A DNA stretch of 64,000 nucleotides from Candidatus Thiodiazotropha endoloripes (GCF_001708965.1 NZ_LVJW01000003.1:2326108-2390107), one strand, 5' to 3'; shown: positions 39,833 to 49,822, counted from the first letter of the stretch. Program-made: numbers and translations. The notes: generated from the sequence alone by a model not told the origin.

Positions 39833-40666
39833 CTACTTGGCGCGCTTTTTCGGATGACCGATCAGCGCTGTCTGCCGGGTGGAGAGCAGCCACTGATACC
39901 ACTCGTCCATGCCTTCTCCGGTTTTGGCGGAGAGCTCCAGCACTCGAATCCGCGGATTGACCTGTTGGGCGTAGGCGATGCATTGCGCCACATCGAAATC
40001 CAGATAGGGCAGCAGATCGATTTTGTTCAACAGCATCAGGTCGGCGGCGTGAAACATATCCGGATACTTGATCGGTTTGTCCTCACCTTCGGTGACAGAG
40101 AGTATGGCTACTTTATGGGCCTCACCCAGATCGAAGGCGGCGGGACAGACCAGGTTACCCACATTCTCGATGAACAGCAGACTGCCATCCTCCGGCTGCA
40201 GACTCTCCACCGCGTGCCCCACCATATGGCCATCCAGATGACAGCCTTTGCCGGTGTTTATCTGAATCGCCTTGGCACCGGTGCTGCGAATGCGTTCCGC
40301 ATCATTGGCGGTCTGCTGATCCCCTTCGATCACCGCAACACTGAATTCAGCCTGCATATCTTCAATGGTTCGGGAGAGCAGACTGGTTTTACCTGAGCCA
40401 GGGCTGGAGACCAGATTCAATACATGAATCCCATGCTCACTGAAGTATTGTCGGTTGGCCGCCGCATATTGATTGTTCTTGCCCAGGATATCCTGTTCGA
40501 TCTGCACCATACGCGCCTGACTCATCCCCGGCGCATGGGCATGTGCCGCTCCTTTTCCATAGTCATGAGTATGCTCGTGGCTATGTTCATGACTGGGCTC
40601 GTGGTGATGATGCTGATGATCATCAATCGTTGTTTCACCTTCACCGCAACCGCAGACTGTGCACAT
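39833..40666 (-). CDS. hypB: HypB nickel-inserting GTPase
   Basis: 277 residues. It has the N-terminal high-affinity Ni motif ([11 protein letters not shown]) and a His-rich stretch (about residues 18-45) for nickel storage. The GTPase domain has a P-loop [11 protein letters not shown] and [12 protein letters not shown]. It works with HypA to load nickel into the hydrogenase. A 73-bp gap with a small hairpin (GATGTC/GACATC, 40701-40718) separates it from hypA. Confidence 0.96.
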   Translation of the reverse strand: MCTVCGCGEGETTIDDHQHHHHEPSHEHSHEHTHDYGKGAAHAHAPGMSQARMVQIEQDILGKNNQYAAANRQYFSEHGIHVLNLVSSPGSGKTSLLSRTIEDMQAEFSVAVIEGDQQTANDAERIRSTGAKAIQINTGKGCHLDGHMVGHAVESLQPEDGSLLFIENVGNLVCPAAFDLGEAHKVAILSVTEGEDKPIKYPDMFHAADLMLLNKIDLLPYLDFDVAQCIAYAQQVNPRIRVLELSAKTGEGMDEWYQWLLSTRQTALIGHPKKRAK

Positions 40667-40739
40667 GGCTCTTATCCTCTAATCATTAACTGCATTCACT
40701 GATGTCTGTTCCGACATCGCTTTGTTCATTGTGGATCGG

Positions 40740-41081
40740 TTATTCCACTTCCAGCTCTTTGACACGCATCTCATCCCCCCCGGTGACCTGCAACTGATAA
40801 CTGCCGCAATCGGGGCAGGCATCGAATCTGGCTGCCACCTTCACCTGCTTTGAGCATGGCATGCACCAGGCCTCGCCGGGCACATCGATGATCTCCAGTT
40901 TAGCCCCATCCGCGAGGGTCTCTTTCATCACCACATCGAAGCCGAAGCGCATCGCCTCTTTCTCCACACCGGAGAGTTCACCGATCTCCAGCCAGACACG
41001 CTTCACCTTGCTGAAACCCTGACTGGCCGAACTCTCCTCGAGTATCTGCAACACCCCTTCACAGAGTGACATCTCATGCAT
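40740..41081 (-). CDS. hypA: HypA nickel chaperone
   Basis: 113 residues starting MHEMSLCEGV, where His2 is a nickel ligand. The zinc site CMPCSK and CPDCGS lies in the C-terminal half. The frame stays open 47 codons further upstream, but that extension lies inside hupK and is not HypA-like. The chosen ATG overlaps the hupK stop (ATGA). Confidence 0.95.
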   Translation of the reverse strand: MHEMSLCEGVLQILEESSASQGFSKVKRVWLEIGELSGVEKEAMRFGFDVVMKETLADGAKLEIIDVPGEAWCMPCSKQVKVAARFDACPDCGSYQLQVTGGDEMRVKELEVE

Positions 41082-42262
41082 CAGCGCAACTCCAGTTGAA
41101 AACCGACACAGGGATCGACCGCACCGATCAGCAGTTCCGCCTGCTGCATCAGCTGCTTTTGATGCTTGGCTGAGAGGCTTTTCAGACCCTGACAGACCAC
41201 ACCACGGGGATGAAAATTCCACTCTGTGGGCGCCACGATCTGATACTGGCGGATCACACCATCCTGCTGTACTGCGCGATGGAAGAGACGTCCTCTGGCG
41301 GCTTCAACTTCACCCAATCCCTGCTGAGATAGTTCTGTATCATGGTGGCGTTCAATGGAATCCGATGTGCCTTTCAACCGACTCAGCTGCCGGGTCAGTT
41401 TTGCCGGTATGGATGCCAGCTCAAGCAGCCTGGCAACCAGACGTGGTATGACACCCTGTCCATACGGCTGCATCAGCTGTTCGATCAATGGGTGACTCAA
41501 CTGCCTGGTCAGTGGCCCGGTCTCGTAGATCTGACCCTGCCAGTCGGGCGCTGAGATAAAGTCATCCGCATCAGTTTCCGACAAGCGTCGACATACTTTG
41601 CGGTGATCCAATGAAGGTAGCGGCTCAACTCCCCAGTCGCCCGAATCACTCTGTGTCTGGTCGCGTAGATCTCTGAGTAGTGCAGCGGCAAGGGTGTCGC
41701 ACTTATCGAGCCAATGGTTAAACGCCCGTTGATCCTCAAGCTGATACCACTCTGCCGGTGAGACAGCGAATATCTTCTCATGGCAGAGCTGGTCGATACG
41801 CTGAATGATCGACTCGATGGCTGCCGCATCGAAACTAATCGACGGCTGCAGGGTAAAGCTGTCACCCTGTTGAAAACAGGCCTGCCTCGCATCACTCATC
41901 AGGGTTGCAAGGGTTGCCAGGTGATCACGACTCAATGCTGTCTCGGAGTGGCTGGACCAGTCGCTCATGATGCGCCACAGATGCTCCCTGGCAGTCTCCA
42001 CATTGACCAGCATCTGCTCCAACAGATGTATCCGCCAATCTGCGGTTATCCCGGTTGCCTGACGACACGCCTTGACCGCGGCTGACGATTGGGCGGTTGC
42101 ACAGATACTGTAGAGCATGGGTATCATGGTCAACAACTCATCGACCGCTTTGCCATGAAATATTTTAGGCAGATTGAGCGGTCTGGTTGAGTTGATCACA
42201 ACCTGATTTACCCGGTCATCCTGACACTGTAGCTCGATCCTGATTTCACCCTCGATACTCAC
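41081..42262 (-). CDS. hupK: HupK, hydrogenase large-subunit-like maturation scaffold
   Basis: 393 residues, similar in outline to a hydrogenase large subunit but without its metal site. The N-terminal motif is ICATAQSSAAVKAC in place of RICGVC, and the C terminus ends GAVDPCVGFQLELR in place of DPCxxCxxH. HupK/HoxV is thought to hold the Fe(CN)2CO group in assembly of oxygen-tolerant hydrogenases. GTG start, overlapping the hupJ stop. The interdomain part (WNFHPRGVVCQGL) still recalls the large subunit. Confidence 0.88.
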   Translation of the reverse strand: MSIEGEIRIELQCQDDRVNQVVINSTRPLNLPKIFHGKAVDELLTMIPMLYSICATAQSSAAVKACRQATGITADWRIHLLEQMLVNVETAREHLWRIMSDWSSHSETALSRDHLATLATLMSDARQACFQQGDSFTLQPSISFDAAAIESIIQRIDQLCHEKIFAVSPAEWYQLEDQRAFNHWLDKCDTLAAALLRDLRDQTQSDSGDWGVEPLPSLDHRKVCRRLSETDADDFISAPDWQGQIYETGPLTRQLSHPLIEQLMQPYGQGVIPRLVARLLELASIPAKLTRQLSRLKGTSDSIERHHDTELSQQGLGEVEAARGRLFHRAVQQDGVIRQYQIVAPTEWNFHPRGVVCQGLKSLSAKHQKQLMQQAELLIGAVDPCVGFQLELR

Positions 42263-42849
42263 TGCTCGCCATCCTGATGAATGGTGCCGCGCAACAGATC
42301 ACGACGACTCACTGGCTGCTGCAGACGCTCACTGATGGCGACTGAACGTTCCGGTTCGGAACTTTCATCGGTTGTCGTTTCATCTTCTTCCGCTTCACCA
42401 TGCCAACGACGATTGATCTCACTCTCACAAGTGGAGAGTCCATCCTGATTCTCCTCATCCATGATCGCCAGCATCACCTGTGTGGCGGTAGTGACTGCAG
42501 TCTGTTGATCACTGAACTCAAACATGGGGGAAAACAGTGAGCACATCTGATAGCGGCCTATACCCTCCTCTTCCCCCAGGATGAAATCATAGGGTCCGGA
42601 AGGAAACAGATGGGTCTGCTTGTCGCCGATCCGCTTCTCACGCCAGCTGTCCCCTTCATGGGGAATCAACATCAGGTTCATGAACCAGGGGGTGATCAAT
42701 ACCCCAAGACAGAGATCCTGCCATTGGCGAAATCCAACCGCTTCAACCTGCAAGGCGGGATTCAACAGCGGCAGACCCTGCATACGCTGCTGCTCAATAC
42801 TACGAAACTGTACTTCCAGTCCTTCGATGATGTAGTCGGGGCAGATCAT
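42259..42849 (-). CDS. hupJ: HupJ, hydrogenase assembly chaperone (HybE family)
   Basis: 196 residues of the HybE/HupJ family. The core PLLNPALQVEAVGFRQWQDLCLGVLITPWFMNLML and the FPSGPYDF segment are diagnostic. The family binds the Tat-signal precursor of the small subunit and checks folding before export. The acidic C-terminal tail (about residues 150-175) is poorly conserved. Four-base overlaps with hupI and hupK. Confidence 0.9.
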   Translation of the reverse strand: MICPDYIIEGLEVQFRSIEQQRMQGLPLLNPALQVEAVGFRQWQDLCLGVLITPWFMNLMLIPHEGDSWREKRIGDKQTHLFPSGPYDFILGEEEGIGRYQMCSLFSPMFEFSDQQTAVTTATQVMLAIMDEENQDGLSTCESEINRRWHGEAEEDETTTDESSEPERSVAISERLQQPVSRRDLLRGTIHQDGEQ

Positions 42850-43073
42850 GCATCCTCCTGCAGCACCATGAACTCCTGCTTCTTACCATCGCAATTGGGG
42901 CAGCTCCAGTGATCCGGCAGTTGCGAGAAGGGGGTACCCGGAGGTATCTGCCAATAGTCATCACCCTCAACGGGATCGTAGACATACCAGCAGATCTTAC
43001 ACTCCAGACGACTCCCATCCTGCAACTTCTCATTATCGCCGCCATAGGAACCGGCAAAGAAGTTCCTGTTCAC
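42846..43073 (-). CDS. hupI: HupI rubredoxin
   Basis: A 75-residue rubredoxin. Iron cysteines are in CKICWYVYDP and CPNCDGKK. The N-terminal extension (about 20 residues) is usual for HupI/HoxR. This rubredoxin is needed for hydrogenase maturation under oxygen, probably for the unusual proximal cluster. GTG start overlapping the hupH stop (GTGA). Confidence 0.94.
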   Translation of the reverse strand: MNRNFFAGSYGGDNEKLQDGSRLECKICWYVYDPVEGDDYWQIPPGTPFSQLPDHWSCPNCDGKKQEFMVLQEDA

Positions 43074-43939
43074 AGATAGGCCTCCAGTATCTCACTCAGA
43101 CGCTCTGCACTGTCCTGTATATCTTCATGGGCCGCTGCGGCCACCGCTGGAATGGCACCGATTTCGATGGTATTGAGAATATTCTTATCCTGTGAGTTGA
43201 AGTACTGCACCCACCAGACATTCTGCACCGCTGTACTGGTGATCCGGCAGTTACCATAACCCCGGGAGAGTATGGTGAGTGGCCCTTTGCCCAACACGCT
43301 GGTGAGAAACTCAATATCCGCTTCGGTTTGCGGCAGCAGAGTCAGGTTGATGATATGGTTTTCAGTTCCCGGTCTGTATTCAGCAACCTTGTCATTGATC
43401 TCAGCCAGCAAGGGAGGTGCATTGATCACCCCCTGCGGAATTGAGTCCCGCTGCTGCTCTACCCGATGAGCCGCCTGTTTGAAAACATGCCGCAGACTTA
43501 ACCTCGGTACGTAGGCCACTTCCACGGTATCTGCGGTCACTTCATCAGCATCATTGTAATAGCGCACCCGCCAGAGACCAGCCATAACCGACTCCTGAAT
43601 CTGCGCATGGGTATCGGTCGAATGGTAGACCATGCTGACTTCACCCTCACCCAGCACCTGATCGATCAGCTGCTTGTTTGCTCTGTCCAGGTGATCGATA
43701 TCGATGTATTCCGGTTTCACCTGCCTGGCCTTGGCCTGCGTTTTCAACGTCACATCCAGCTGTTTCAGGAGCGCCATGCCATCCTGCAGTTTGCTCATAT
43801 CCTCCACATTCTGCAGGCTGGGCATACTGAAGGTGGACATCTCATCAGGCAGTTGCAGGATCTCCAGATCCGTCCCATCCTCTTCCGCGGGTTGTGAGCC
43901 GGGACCGCTGACTGTCAAAGGACTATTGATTTCGTTCAT
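43070..43939 (-). CDS. hupH: HupH hydrogenase expression/formation protein
   Basis: 289 residues of the HupH/HoxQ/HyaF family. Two related halves are visible, each with a segment of the type LLGEGEVSM or VLGKGPLTILSRGYGNCRI. The second contains the conserved stretch WVQYFNSQDKNILNTIEIGAIP. It assists small-subunit maturation before Tat export. Its place between hupG and hupI is the standard order. Confidence 0.92.
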   Translation of the reverse strand: MNEINSPLTVSGPGSQPAEEDGTDLEILQLPDEMSTFSMPSLQNVEDMSKLQDGMALLKQLDVTLKTQAKARQVKPEYIDIDHLDRANKQLIDQVLGEGEVSMVYHSTDTHAQIQESVMAGLWRVRYYNDADEVTADTVEVAYVPRLSLRHVFKQAAHRVEQQRDSIPQGVINAPPLLAEINDKVAEYRPGTENHIINLTLLPQTEADIEFLTSVLGKGPLTILSRGYGNCRITSTAVQNVWWVQYFNSQDKNILNTIEIGAIPAVAAAAHEDIQDSAERLSEILEAYL

Positions 43940-43954
43940 ACTGGCTACCCCGAT

Positions 43955-44386
43955 TTAGTGGCAGTGGGAATCCGCACTGACCACGGGAATATTGATCGGC
44001 TTGACTGTGGCAGGTTGGGCATTGAGAAGCCGTTCTATCTCTGCCAGATAGACATCCCAATCCTGCATCTTTGAAATCGCTCCCACATAGGCACCATCCT
44101 TGAGCAGGACCAATGATGGCCAACCATCGAAGGGAAAACGGGCGTGCAGTTGATGTTCGGCGGCACGATCCACAATGGCGACCTGAAAGCGTTCAGCGAA
44201 AGCATCCATCAACAGGGGTATCACCACCGCCACATCACTACTCTCGGGAAACTGCTGCGGGTTTTCAGTGAAAAACAGCAGTGTATGGCTCTGCTTAGCG
44301 GCAAAGCTTTCGAGAGAGTGCTCATCGACCAGAGGAACAGCCCGCTGTTCCATAAGTGCATTGATTAAAGCTGATGACATCGCCAT
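43955..44386 (-). CDS. hupG: HupG hydrogenase maturation protein (HyaE/HoxO family)
   Basis: 143 residues with a thioredoxin-like fold. The cysteine pair of thioredoxin is absent: the corresponding stretch reads FFTENPQQFPES. The family acts as a small-subunit chaperone together with HupH. It lies 15-17 bp from its neighbours hupH and hupF. Confidence 0.88.
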   Translation of the reverse strand: MAMSSALINALMEQRAVPLVDEHSLESFAAKQSHTLLFFTENPQQFPESSDVAVVIPLLMDAFAERFQVAIVDRAAEHQLHARFPFDGWPSLVLLKDGAYVGAISKMQDWDVYLAEIERLLNAQPATVKPINIPVVSADSHCH

Positions 44387-44403
44387 CTCCTGTTATGTGT
44401 TAT

Positions 44404-44706
44404 CTACGGCTTTGGCCTGAGATGTTCAGGCAGTTGTGGTGTTCTATCGACCAGATCCGCAAACAGATGGTCGACCTCTGATTCACCGCTCAATGCCAGG
44501 TCGAGTGCCTGCAGTGCCTGACTGATCTGCTCAGCGCGTTGCTCGCTCAGCACCTCTCTGGCACTGTTGAGAAACACCAGCAGCCAACTGCCTACCGGCT
44601 GATCACCCACCAGCAGGGTATCGACTCTGCGACTTTCACCCATCCCCCGACAGAGGGCTGTGGTGCCTTCTGTTGAGACCACCTGCATGGGAATCCCGAT
44701 ACACAC
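44404..44706 (-). CDS. hupF: HupF, HypC-like hydrogenase chaperone
   Basis: 100 residues, paralogous to HypC (start MCIGIPMQVVSTEGTTALC) with a longer C-terminal part. The N-terminal Cys is kept. HupF/HoxL works with HupK and protects the large-subunit precursor in oxygen. GTG start, overlapping the last base pair of the hupD stop. Confidence 0.92.
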   Translation of the reverse strand: MCIGIPMQVVSTEGTTALCRGMGESRRVDTLLVGDQPVGSWLLVFLNSAREVLSEQRAEQISQALQALDLALSGESEVDHLFADLVDRTPQLPEHLRPKP

Positions 44707-45425
44707 TAGTCGCTCTCTCCCTGACGATACTTATCGAGATGGGCATCCACGTCGACGCTCACCGCACTGCCCTGTATATCGATCGGTCGATAGGCCACTT
44801 CAAAGGCATCCGATTGCAGCACCCTGGCGTCTCCCGCCCGACAGGCCGATTCGTTTGAAGGACGTTCAGCTTCATAGGTCTGCATGTCGGATATCGCACC
44901 CTGCAGCAGCGTGTCGGGAGTCATCGGCTGATCCCGAAGTTCGGCCTGAATACCAAAATCCGCCAGATAGTTCAGAACCAGGTCGATGGCCGGTTCAATC
45001 TGTTCACGGACCTTCGGTCGCAAACTGCCACCGAAATCCTCCAACTCCTCGGGCTGAACCCCGACCAGCAGCAGATGCTGTGGGTAGTCACCCAGCATCT
45101 CCGCCATCGCCAACACCTCCTGAAAACCGGTCTGATGCAGACTGACCTTCTTCGCTCCAAGGAACTTCGGCACCTGATCCCCTTCAACCCGCTTCAGGCT
45201 TCCACCCGGCAGGCCATAATCCACCGCATCGAACACCACCAGCACCTCCGCCTCGCGGATGTGCTGTACCAGGTAGATACCCTGGGTACCCCCATCCATT
45301 AGTCTTACATTGGCTGGAAACCGGTAGTTTCGCTGTAGGCTCTCCAGGGCGCGCACACCGAAACCCTCATCGGCCCAAAGTAGATTGCCGATACCGAGAA
45401 TCAAGACTGAAGGTGTTTCGCTCAT
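44706..45425 (-). CDS. hupD: HupD hydrogenase maturation protease
   Basis: 239 residues. It is an endopeptidase that removes the C-terminal tail of HupL after nickel insertion. Ni-sensing acidic residues are in GIGNLLWADEGFGVR and VVFDAVDYG, and a His lies in KVSLHQTGFQEVL. It is longer than the usual 165-200 residues: an extra tail of about 45 residues (from about residue 195, ending KYRQGESD) has no domain I recognise. It is the first gene after a sigma-54 promoter. Confidence 0.93.
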   Translation of the reverse strand: MSETPSVLILGIGNLLWADEGFGVRALESLQRNYRFPANVRLMDGGTQGIYLVQHIREAEVLVVFDAVDYGLPGGSLKRVEGDQVPKFLGAKKVSLHQTGFQEVLAMAEMLGDYPQHLLLVGVQPEELEDFGGSLRPKVREQIEPAIDLVLNYLADFGIQAELRDQPMTPDTLLQGAISDMQTYEAERPSNESACRAGDARVLQSDAFEVAYRPIDIQGSAVSVDVDAHLDKYRQGESD

Positions 45426-45466
45426 AGGTGGATCCTGTGATTGCGATTAGCGTTGTCTGCACTGAT

Positions 45467-45482
45467 TGCAAGCCACGCGCCA
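45467..45482 (-). promoter_or_regulatory. Sigma-54 promoter of the hupD operon
   Basis: The minus strand reads TGGCGCG-TGGC-TTGCA, with one mismatch to the sigma-54 consensus and exact GG-N10-GC spacing. Predicted start is near 45455, 30 nt before hupD. With the upstream terminator it makes hupD onward a separate transcription unit, activated presumably by HupR. Confidence 0.8.
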
Positions 45483-45525
45483 ATCCCTGCCAGGCTTATT
45501 TAGTTATTGTTTTTATTGATTTTTA

Positions 45526-45571
45526 TTGAAGAGTCTTCAAGCCACAGCAAAACCAAACCGGTCATTTGGTT
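45526..45571. promoter_or_regulatory. Candidate activator sites upstream of the hupD promoter
   Basis: A perfect 7-1-7 palindrome TTGAAGA-G-TCTTCAA (45526-45540) and an inverted repeat AACCAAA-N7-TTTGGTT (45551-45571) centre about 78 and 106 bp upstream of the predicted start. The distance suits an NtrC-family activator. The two sequences differ from each other and from the palindrome at hupS. Confidence 0.35.
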
Positions 45572-45771
45572 ATCACTTCTGTTCAATTTTGGAAACATAC
45601 TTTTCATTTTTGACGCAGAATCGGTTGATTACAGCAGTTTTCAACAGGGGACCCGGAGGCAGAGTGGAAACTTGATAATCACCCCAATTTCTCTACGGGA
45701 TATCGGTTTTCATCCGACATGACCCCCACAGAGATGTCAGGCGTGATACCCATCCCCATCAATCGTCACTG

Positions 45772-45797
45772 AAAAAAAAGCGCGGGGTCCGCGCTTT
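45772..45797 (-). terminator. Intrinsic terminator between hupC and hupD
   Basis: A perfect 9-bp stem AAAGCGCGG/CCGCGCTTT with a 3-base loop is followed on the minus strand by a run of T. It lies 55 bp past the hupC stop and ends the hupSLC transcript. The rest of the 426-bp spacer (45426-45851) holds the hupD promoter and no gene. Confidence 0.92.
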
Positions 45798-45851
45798 GCA
45801 AACGGCGTTGTTGAACCATCCCTGGTCACGCCGGAGGGTTTTCAAGAAAAA

Positions 45852-46535
45852 TCAGGGGCGATCATCCTTGAACATGCGCCAGCCGCTGATCATGGTACTG
45901 ATCAGACTCTGACGGGAGACGATATCCTCCCGGATTGCCACATAGACATGAACAATGACGAATACCACGATGATCCACATTCCCCAGTGGTGCCACAGAC
46001 GCACATCCTGGCTCTGTCCTACCAGGGGAATCAGCCAGCCAAACAACTGATCCTGCCAACTGCCCAATCCGGTCTGCTCTGCATAGAGTGAAAAACCGGT
46101 CAATACCATGGCGATTCCGCCCACTGTGATGATCGCCACCATGGTGATGTGGGCCAGGGGATTGTGGCCTTCATACTTCTTCGGTTCCTTTTCCAGAAAG
46201 GCGTACCAGCGCACCTCATGTATCAGCTCTTTCCAGAATGAGAGCCGATAGAAAGGCAGATGAAAGAGTTCACGGGAGTGCTCATTTCCGACAAACGCCC
46301 AATATATTCTGCCGATGAATCCGACAGTAAAAATATAAGCCGCCGCAAAATGGGCAAATCGCATATAGCCCATCAGAAAATGGTCACTCGCTTCGCCCGG
46401 TAAGGTGGGTAGAGGATTGGCAATAAAATAGCCGGTAACCGCAAGCACCAAAATCGCCAGCGCATTGATCCAATGCCATAACCTGACAGGGGCTTCATAG
46501 ACATAGACAGCAGTGCGTTTAATGGTCGTTTGCAT
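45852..46535 (-). CDS. hupC: HupC, b-type cytochrome subunit of the uptake hydrogenase
   Basis: 227 residues, an integral membrane dihaem cytochrome b with four helices. It passes electrons from HupSL to the quinone pool. Haem-ligand His residues are in VRLWHWINAL (helix 1), MRFAHFAAAYIF (helix 2) and VRLWHHWGMWIIVVFVIVHVYVA (last helix). It lies downstream of the 63-residue membrane protein and before a terminator. Confidence 0.95.
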   Translation of the reverse strand: MQTTIKRTAVYVYEAPVRLWHWINALAILVLAVTGYFIANPLPTLPGEASDHFLMGYMRFAHFAAAYIFTVGFIGRIYWAFVGNEHSRELFHLPFYRLSFWKELIHEVRWYAFLEKEPKKYEGHNPLAHITMVAIITVGGIAMVLTGFSLYAEQTGLGSWQDQLFGWLIPLVGQSQDVRLWHHWGMWIIVVFVIVHVYVAIREDIVSRQSLISTMISGWRMFKDDRP

Positions 46536-46637
46536 TGGCGTCTCTCCTGAATCGATTTATTATGATCGTCTGTTCACTACCGGTTGTTTCCATTGGTGTG
46601 GCCGGGCCGCACCCTACCTCCCGCCACACCCGGAAAT

Positions 46638-46829
46638 TCACTGATTTTTTTGTAACCGGGCAAAGGCAATAACCCCCAGTACCCCGGCCAGCAGCATCAA
46701 CGGCAGTGGATGTTCAGCGATCAGATGCAGAATGACCGAAAAGAGTGTTGCATCACTGTGCTCACCAACGTGGGCCAGCAGAGGGCTGCTTGCCAACAAA
46801 CCACCTAAACCAATCATTAGCTTTTTCAT
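46638..46829 (-). CDS. Small membrane protein between hupL and hupC
   Basis: 63 residues. A signal-like N terminus (MKKLMIGLGGLLASSPLLA) is followed by HVGEHSDAT and a second hydrophobic helix (about residues 36-57, PLPLMLLAGVLGVIAFA). It sits on the coding strand with 49 and 102 bp to its neighbours hupL and hupC, so it belongs to the structural operon. I do not recognise a family. It is too small to be HupE. A single-span partner of HupC or the hydrogenase complex is a guess from position. Confidence 0.75.
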   Translation of the reverse strand: MKKLMIGLGGLLASSPLLAHVGEHSDATLFSVILHLIAEHPLPLMLLAGVLGVIAFARLQKNQ

Positions 46830-46878
46830 CTCAACTCCTAATACAACTTAATACGATTAATCAAACAGAAGCAGTGAG

Positions 46879-48675
46879 TTAGCGCACCTTCACCTTTGCC
46901 AACTCCTTACCCTCTTCACTCATCACATGAGTTGAGCAGGCCAGACAGGGATCGAAACTGTGCAGAGTGCGAAGTATTTCCACCGGCTCTTCAGCCCTGG
47001 CTACCTTGGTATTCATCAATGAGGCCTCGAAGGCACCGATGTTGCCTTCGCTGTCCCGGGGTGAACCGTTCCAGGTGGTGGGCACCACACACTGGTAGTT
47101 GTCAATGCGGGTATCCTTGATCTTGATCCAGTGTCCCAGGGCACCGCGCGGAGCCTCACTGAAACCTACACCTTTCGCCTCCCTCGGCCAGGTCTCCGGA
47201 TCCCAGTTATCCACATTCGCAGTGGACGAATCGCCCGCCTTGATGTTGGCGATCAGCTTATCCATGAAGTAGCGCATCTTGTCGGCAGCCCAATCCGCCT
47301 CAAGACCGCGCGCCGCCGTGCGACCCAGGGTGGAGAAGAGAGCGGTGACCGGCACATCCAGCGTCTTGAGTACAAAGTTGATCTGCTCGGTAATCTCTTC
47401 ATGACCACTGGCATAACCGACGATATAGCGGGCCAGAGGACCAACCTCCATGGGGTGGCCACGCCAGCGGGGCGCCTTGATCCAGGAGTATTTGGCATTC
47501 TCATCGATCTGCTCGATATTGGTCTTGGTGCCTTTGGCGTTGGGACCCAGCTCATAGTTGGGCTCGGTCACCCCATCCCAGGGGTGCAGACCTTTGACGC
47601 CACTCGGATAGTTGTACCAGGAGTGCGGCACATACTCCTGAATCTCTTCCGGATTGCGCAGATCGACTTCATGCACCTCTTTCAGATTGCCATTGATGAT
47701 GGCGCCTCTGGGCATCATCAGGTTGGCTGTGGTGTAGTCGTTGGCCCGATCAGGAATATCGCCATAGGAGAGTACATTGGTGCTCGCCAGACCACCGCCA
47801 TACAACCACCCTTTGTAGAATTGAGCCACTGCCAGCAGGTCTGGAATATAGACATTCTTGATGAACTCCCGGGAGCTGTCGATGATGTGGGAGATCTGAT
47901 TCAGATTGACCATGTTGAGGGCACCGACAGAGCCAACCCCATCCAGATTGATCGGACAGGGCACACCACCCACCAACCAGTTCGGGTGGGGATCCTTACC
48001 ACCGAGAATGGTGCGGATCTTCATGATCTCCTTCTGAAAATCGAGGGCCTCCAGATAGTGAGTCACCACCATCAGATCTGCTTCCGGTGGCAACAGGTAG
48101 GCGGGATTGTCCCAGTATCCGTTTTTAAATGGACCAAGCTGGCCACTCTCGACAAACTTCTTCAGTCGGTTCTGGATATCGCGGAAATAGCCCGGCGAGG
48201 ATTTGGCATGCTTCGGCGAGACCTTCTGCTGCAACTCGGAAGTGGCCTTGGGATCCGCCTTCAGTGCATTCACCGGATTGACCCAGTCGAGCGCATGCAG
48301 ATGGTAGAAGTGCACCAGATGATCATGAACCTGCAGGGTCAACTGCATGATATTGCGAATCGAGTTGGCGTTGTCCGGAATCTCGATCTTCAAGGCATCT
48401 TCCACTGCACGTACCGAGGTCAAGGCGTGAGTACCCGTGCAGACACCACAGATCCGCTGGGTAAAGGCCCAGGCATCACGGGGATCACGCCCCTTGAGGA
48501 TCACTTCAAGTCCGCGCCACATGGTGCCGGTTGAGACCGCATTGCGGATCACATTCTCTTCGTCCAGATTTACTTCACAGCGCATATGGCCTTCGATACG
48601 GGTTACCGGATCGACCACCACACGCTGACCTGAATCATCCAGTTTGAAACCGTTGGGAGTAGTCTTGGTGCTCAT
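46879..48675 (-). CDS. hupL: Uptake NiFe-hydrogenase large subunit
   Basis: 598 residues of the membrane-bound group 1 type. Nickel cysteines are in [11 protein letters not shown] near residue 75 and DPCLACSTH at the C terminus. After that His follows a 15-residue tail ([15 protein letters not shown]) for HupD to remove, unlike the sensor subunit HupV in this cluster. The start overlaps the hupS stop (ATGA). It exports with HupS through the Tat system. Confidence 0.97.
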   Translation of the reverse strand: MSTKTTPNGFKLDDSGQRVVVDPVTRIEGHMRCEVNLDEENVIRNAVSTGTMWRGLEVILKGRDPRDAWAFTQRICGVCTGTHALTSVRAVEDALKIEIPDNANSIRNIMQLTLQVHDHLVHFYHLHALDWVNPVNALKADPKATSELQQKVSPKHAKSSPGYFRDIQNRLKKFVESGQLGPFKNGYWDNPAYLLPPEADLMVVTHYLEALDFQKEIMKIRTILGGKDPHPNWLVGGVPCPINLDGVGSVGALNMVNLNQISHIIDSSREFIKNVYIPDLLAVAQFYKGWLYGGGLASTNVLSYGDIPDRANDYTTANLMMPRGAIINGNLKEVHEVDLRNPEEIQEYVPHSWYNYPSGVKGLHPWDGVTEPNYELGPNAKGTKTNIEQIDENAKYSWIKAPRWRGHPMEVGPLARYIVGYASGHEEITEQINFVLKTLDVPVTALFSTLGRTAARGLEADWAADKMRYFMDKLIANIKAGDSSTANVDNWDPETWPREAKGVGFSEAPRGALGHWIKIKDTRIDNYQCVVPTTWNGSPRDSEGNIGAFEASLMNTKVARAEEPVEILRTLHSFDPCLACSTHVMSEEGKELAKVKVR

Positions 48676-49754
48676 TGATCACGGTCTCCTTTCTTTTGCG
48701 CGTTCTTGATGGCAGTGACCGCCGCATGGGCAGCGGCGGTTGCGCCGACAATACCGGCAGCAGCCAGACCGACTTTATCCGCATTCGCCTCGACGCCGAA
48801 CTGATGGGTATCGGTGACATGCTGATAGAACGAGCCTTTGTCCCAGAAACCATCTTCCGAACAGCCAATACAGCCATGACCGGCCTGAATCGGAAAGGAG
48901 AGCCCGCCATTCCAACGGATGGTTGAACAGGCGTTATAAGTGGTAGGCCCTTTACACCCCATCTTGTAGAGGCAGTAACCCTTACGCGCAGAGTCGTCGT
49001 CCCAGGCTTCGACGAACTGCCCCGCATCGAAATGGGGACGTCGATAGCACTTGTCGTGGATGCGTTGACTGTAGAACATCTTCGGCCTTCCCTGCCGATC
49101 AAGTTCAGGAAACTTTTCAAAAGTCAGGATATAGGTCACCACCGCCGTCATCACTTCCGCAATGGGCGGACAACCAGGCACCTTGATGATCGGCTTATTC
49201 GCCAGCCCCGGCACTTTATGAACCGGTGTGGCCCGGGTGGGATTGGGTCGCGCTGCCTGCACACAACCCCAGGAGGCACAGGAGCCCCAGGAGATGATCG
49301 CTTTGCAGTGTTCCGCAGCCATTTTCAACTGTTCAACGAAGGGCTTGCCACCGATGATGCAGTACATGCCATCCTCATCCAGTGGAGGATTGCCTTCCAC
49401 CGCCAGGATGAAGTTGCCATCATATTTTTCAATGGTCTCTTCGATGATCGCTTCCGCCTGATGTCCGGCAGCCGCCATGATGGTGTCGTCATAATCGAGG
49501 GAGATCATCGACAACACCACATCCTTCGCCAAAGGGTGTGCGGAGCGGATAAAGGATTCGGAACAGCAGGTACACTCGAGGCCGTGCAGCCAGATCACAG
49601 GGATCCGGGGTTTGGTCTCCATGGCCTCGGCAATACGAGGCACCACAGCCGGACCCAACCCCAGGGCGGAAGCCGTCAAACTGCAGAACTTCAGAAAACT
49701 GCGACGGGTAATCCCCTGCCGTCGCATGACTTGGTAAAAGGTTTCGGTCATCAC
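48672..49754 (-). CDS. hupS: Uptake NiFe-hydrogenase small subunit, oxygen-tolerant type
   Basis: 360 residues. The Tat signal has RRSFLK at residues 17-22 and is cut after about residue 44. The proximal cluster has six cysteines, C61, C63, C64, C159, C164 and C195. C63 (in CTCCSE) and C164 (in ASWGC) are the two extra ones that mark the oxygen-tolerant group 1d enzymes. A C-terminal membrane anchor lies at about 325-348. It is the first gene of the structural operon, under a sigma-54 promoter. The length is normal for the family. Confidence 0.97.
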   Translation of the reverse strand: MMTETFYQVMRRQGITRRSFLKFCSLTASALGLGPAVVPRIAEAMETKPRIPVIWLHGLECTCCSESFIRSAHPLAKDVVLSMISLDYDDTIMAAAGHQAEAIIEETIEKYDGNFILAVEGNPPLDEDGMYCIIGGKPFVEQLKMAAEHCKAIISWGSCASWGCVQAARPNPTRATPVHKVPGLANKPIIKVPGCPPIAEVMTAVVTYILTFEKFPELDRQGRPKMFYSQRIHDKCYRRPHFDAGQFVEAWDDDSARKGYCLYKMGCKGPTTYNACSTIRWNGGLSFPIQAGHGCIGCSEDGFWDKGSFYQHVTDTHQFGVEANADKVGLAAAGIVGATAAAHAAVTAIKNAQKKGDRDQ

Positions 49755-49822
49755 CCTGCTCCTCCAGGTCGTTTGAATGGGCTATGCGGTCTTATTCTTC
49801 TTTCCGCACTTTCCACTACGGG

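Noticed and set aside
40740..41222. Longer form of hypA (160 codons)
   Set aside because: The extra 47 codons lie within hupK and do not resemble HypA; the ATG at 41081 gives the exact family start MHEMSL.
47131..48534. Open frame of 467 codons on the plus strand
   Set aside because: Antisense shadow of hupL; the product has no family features.
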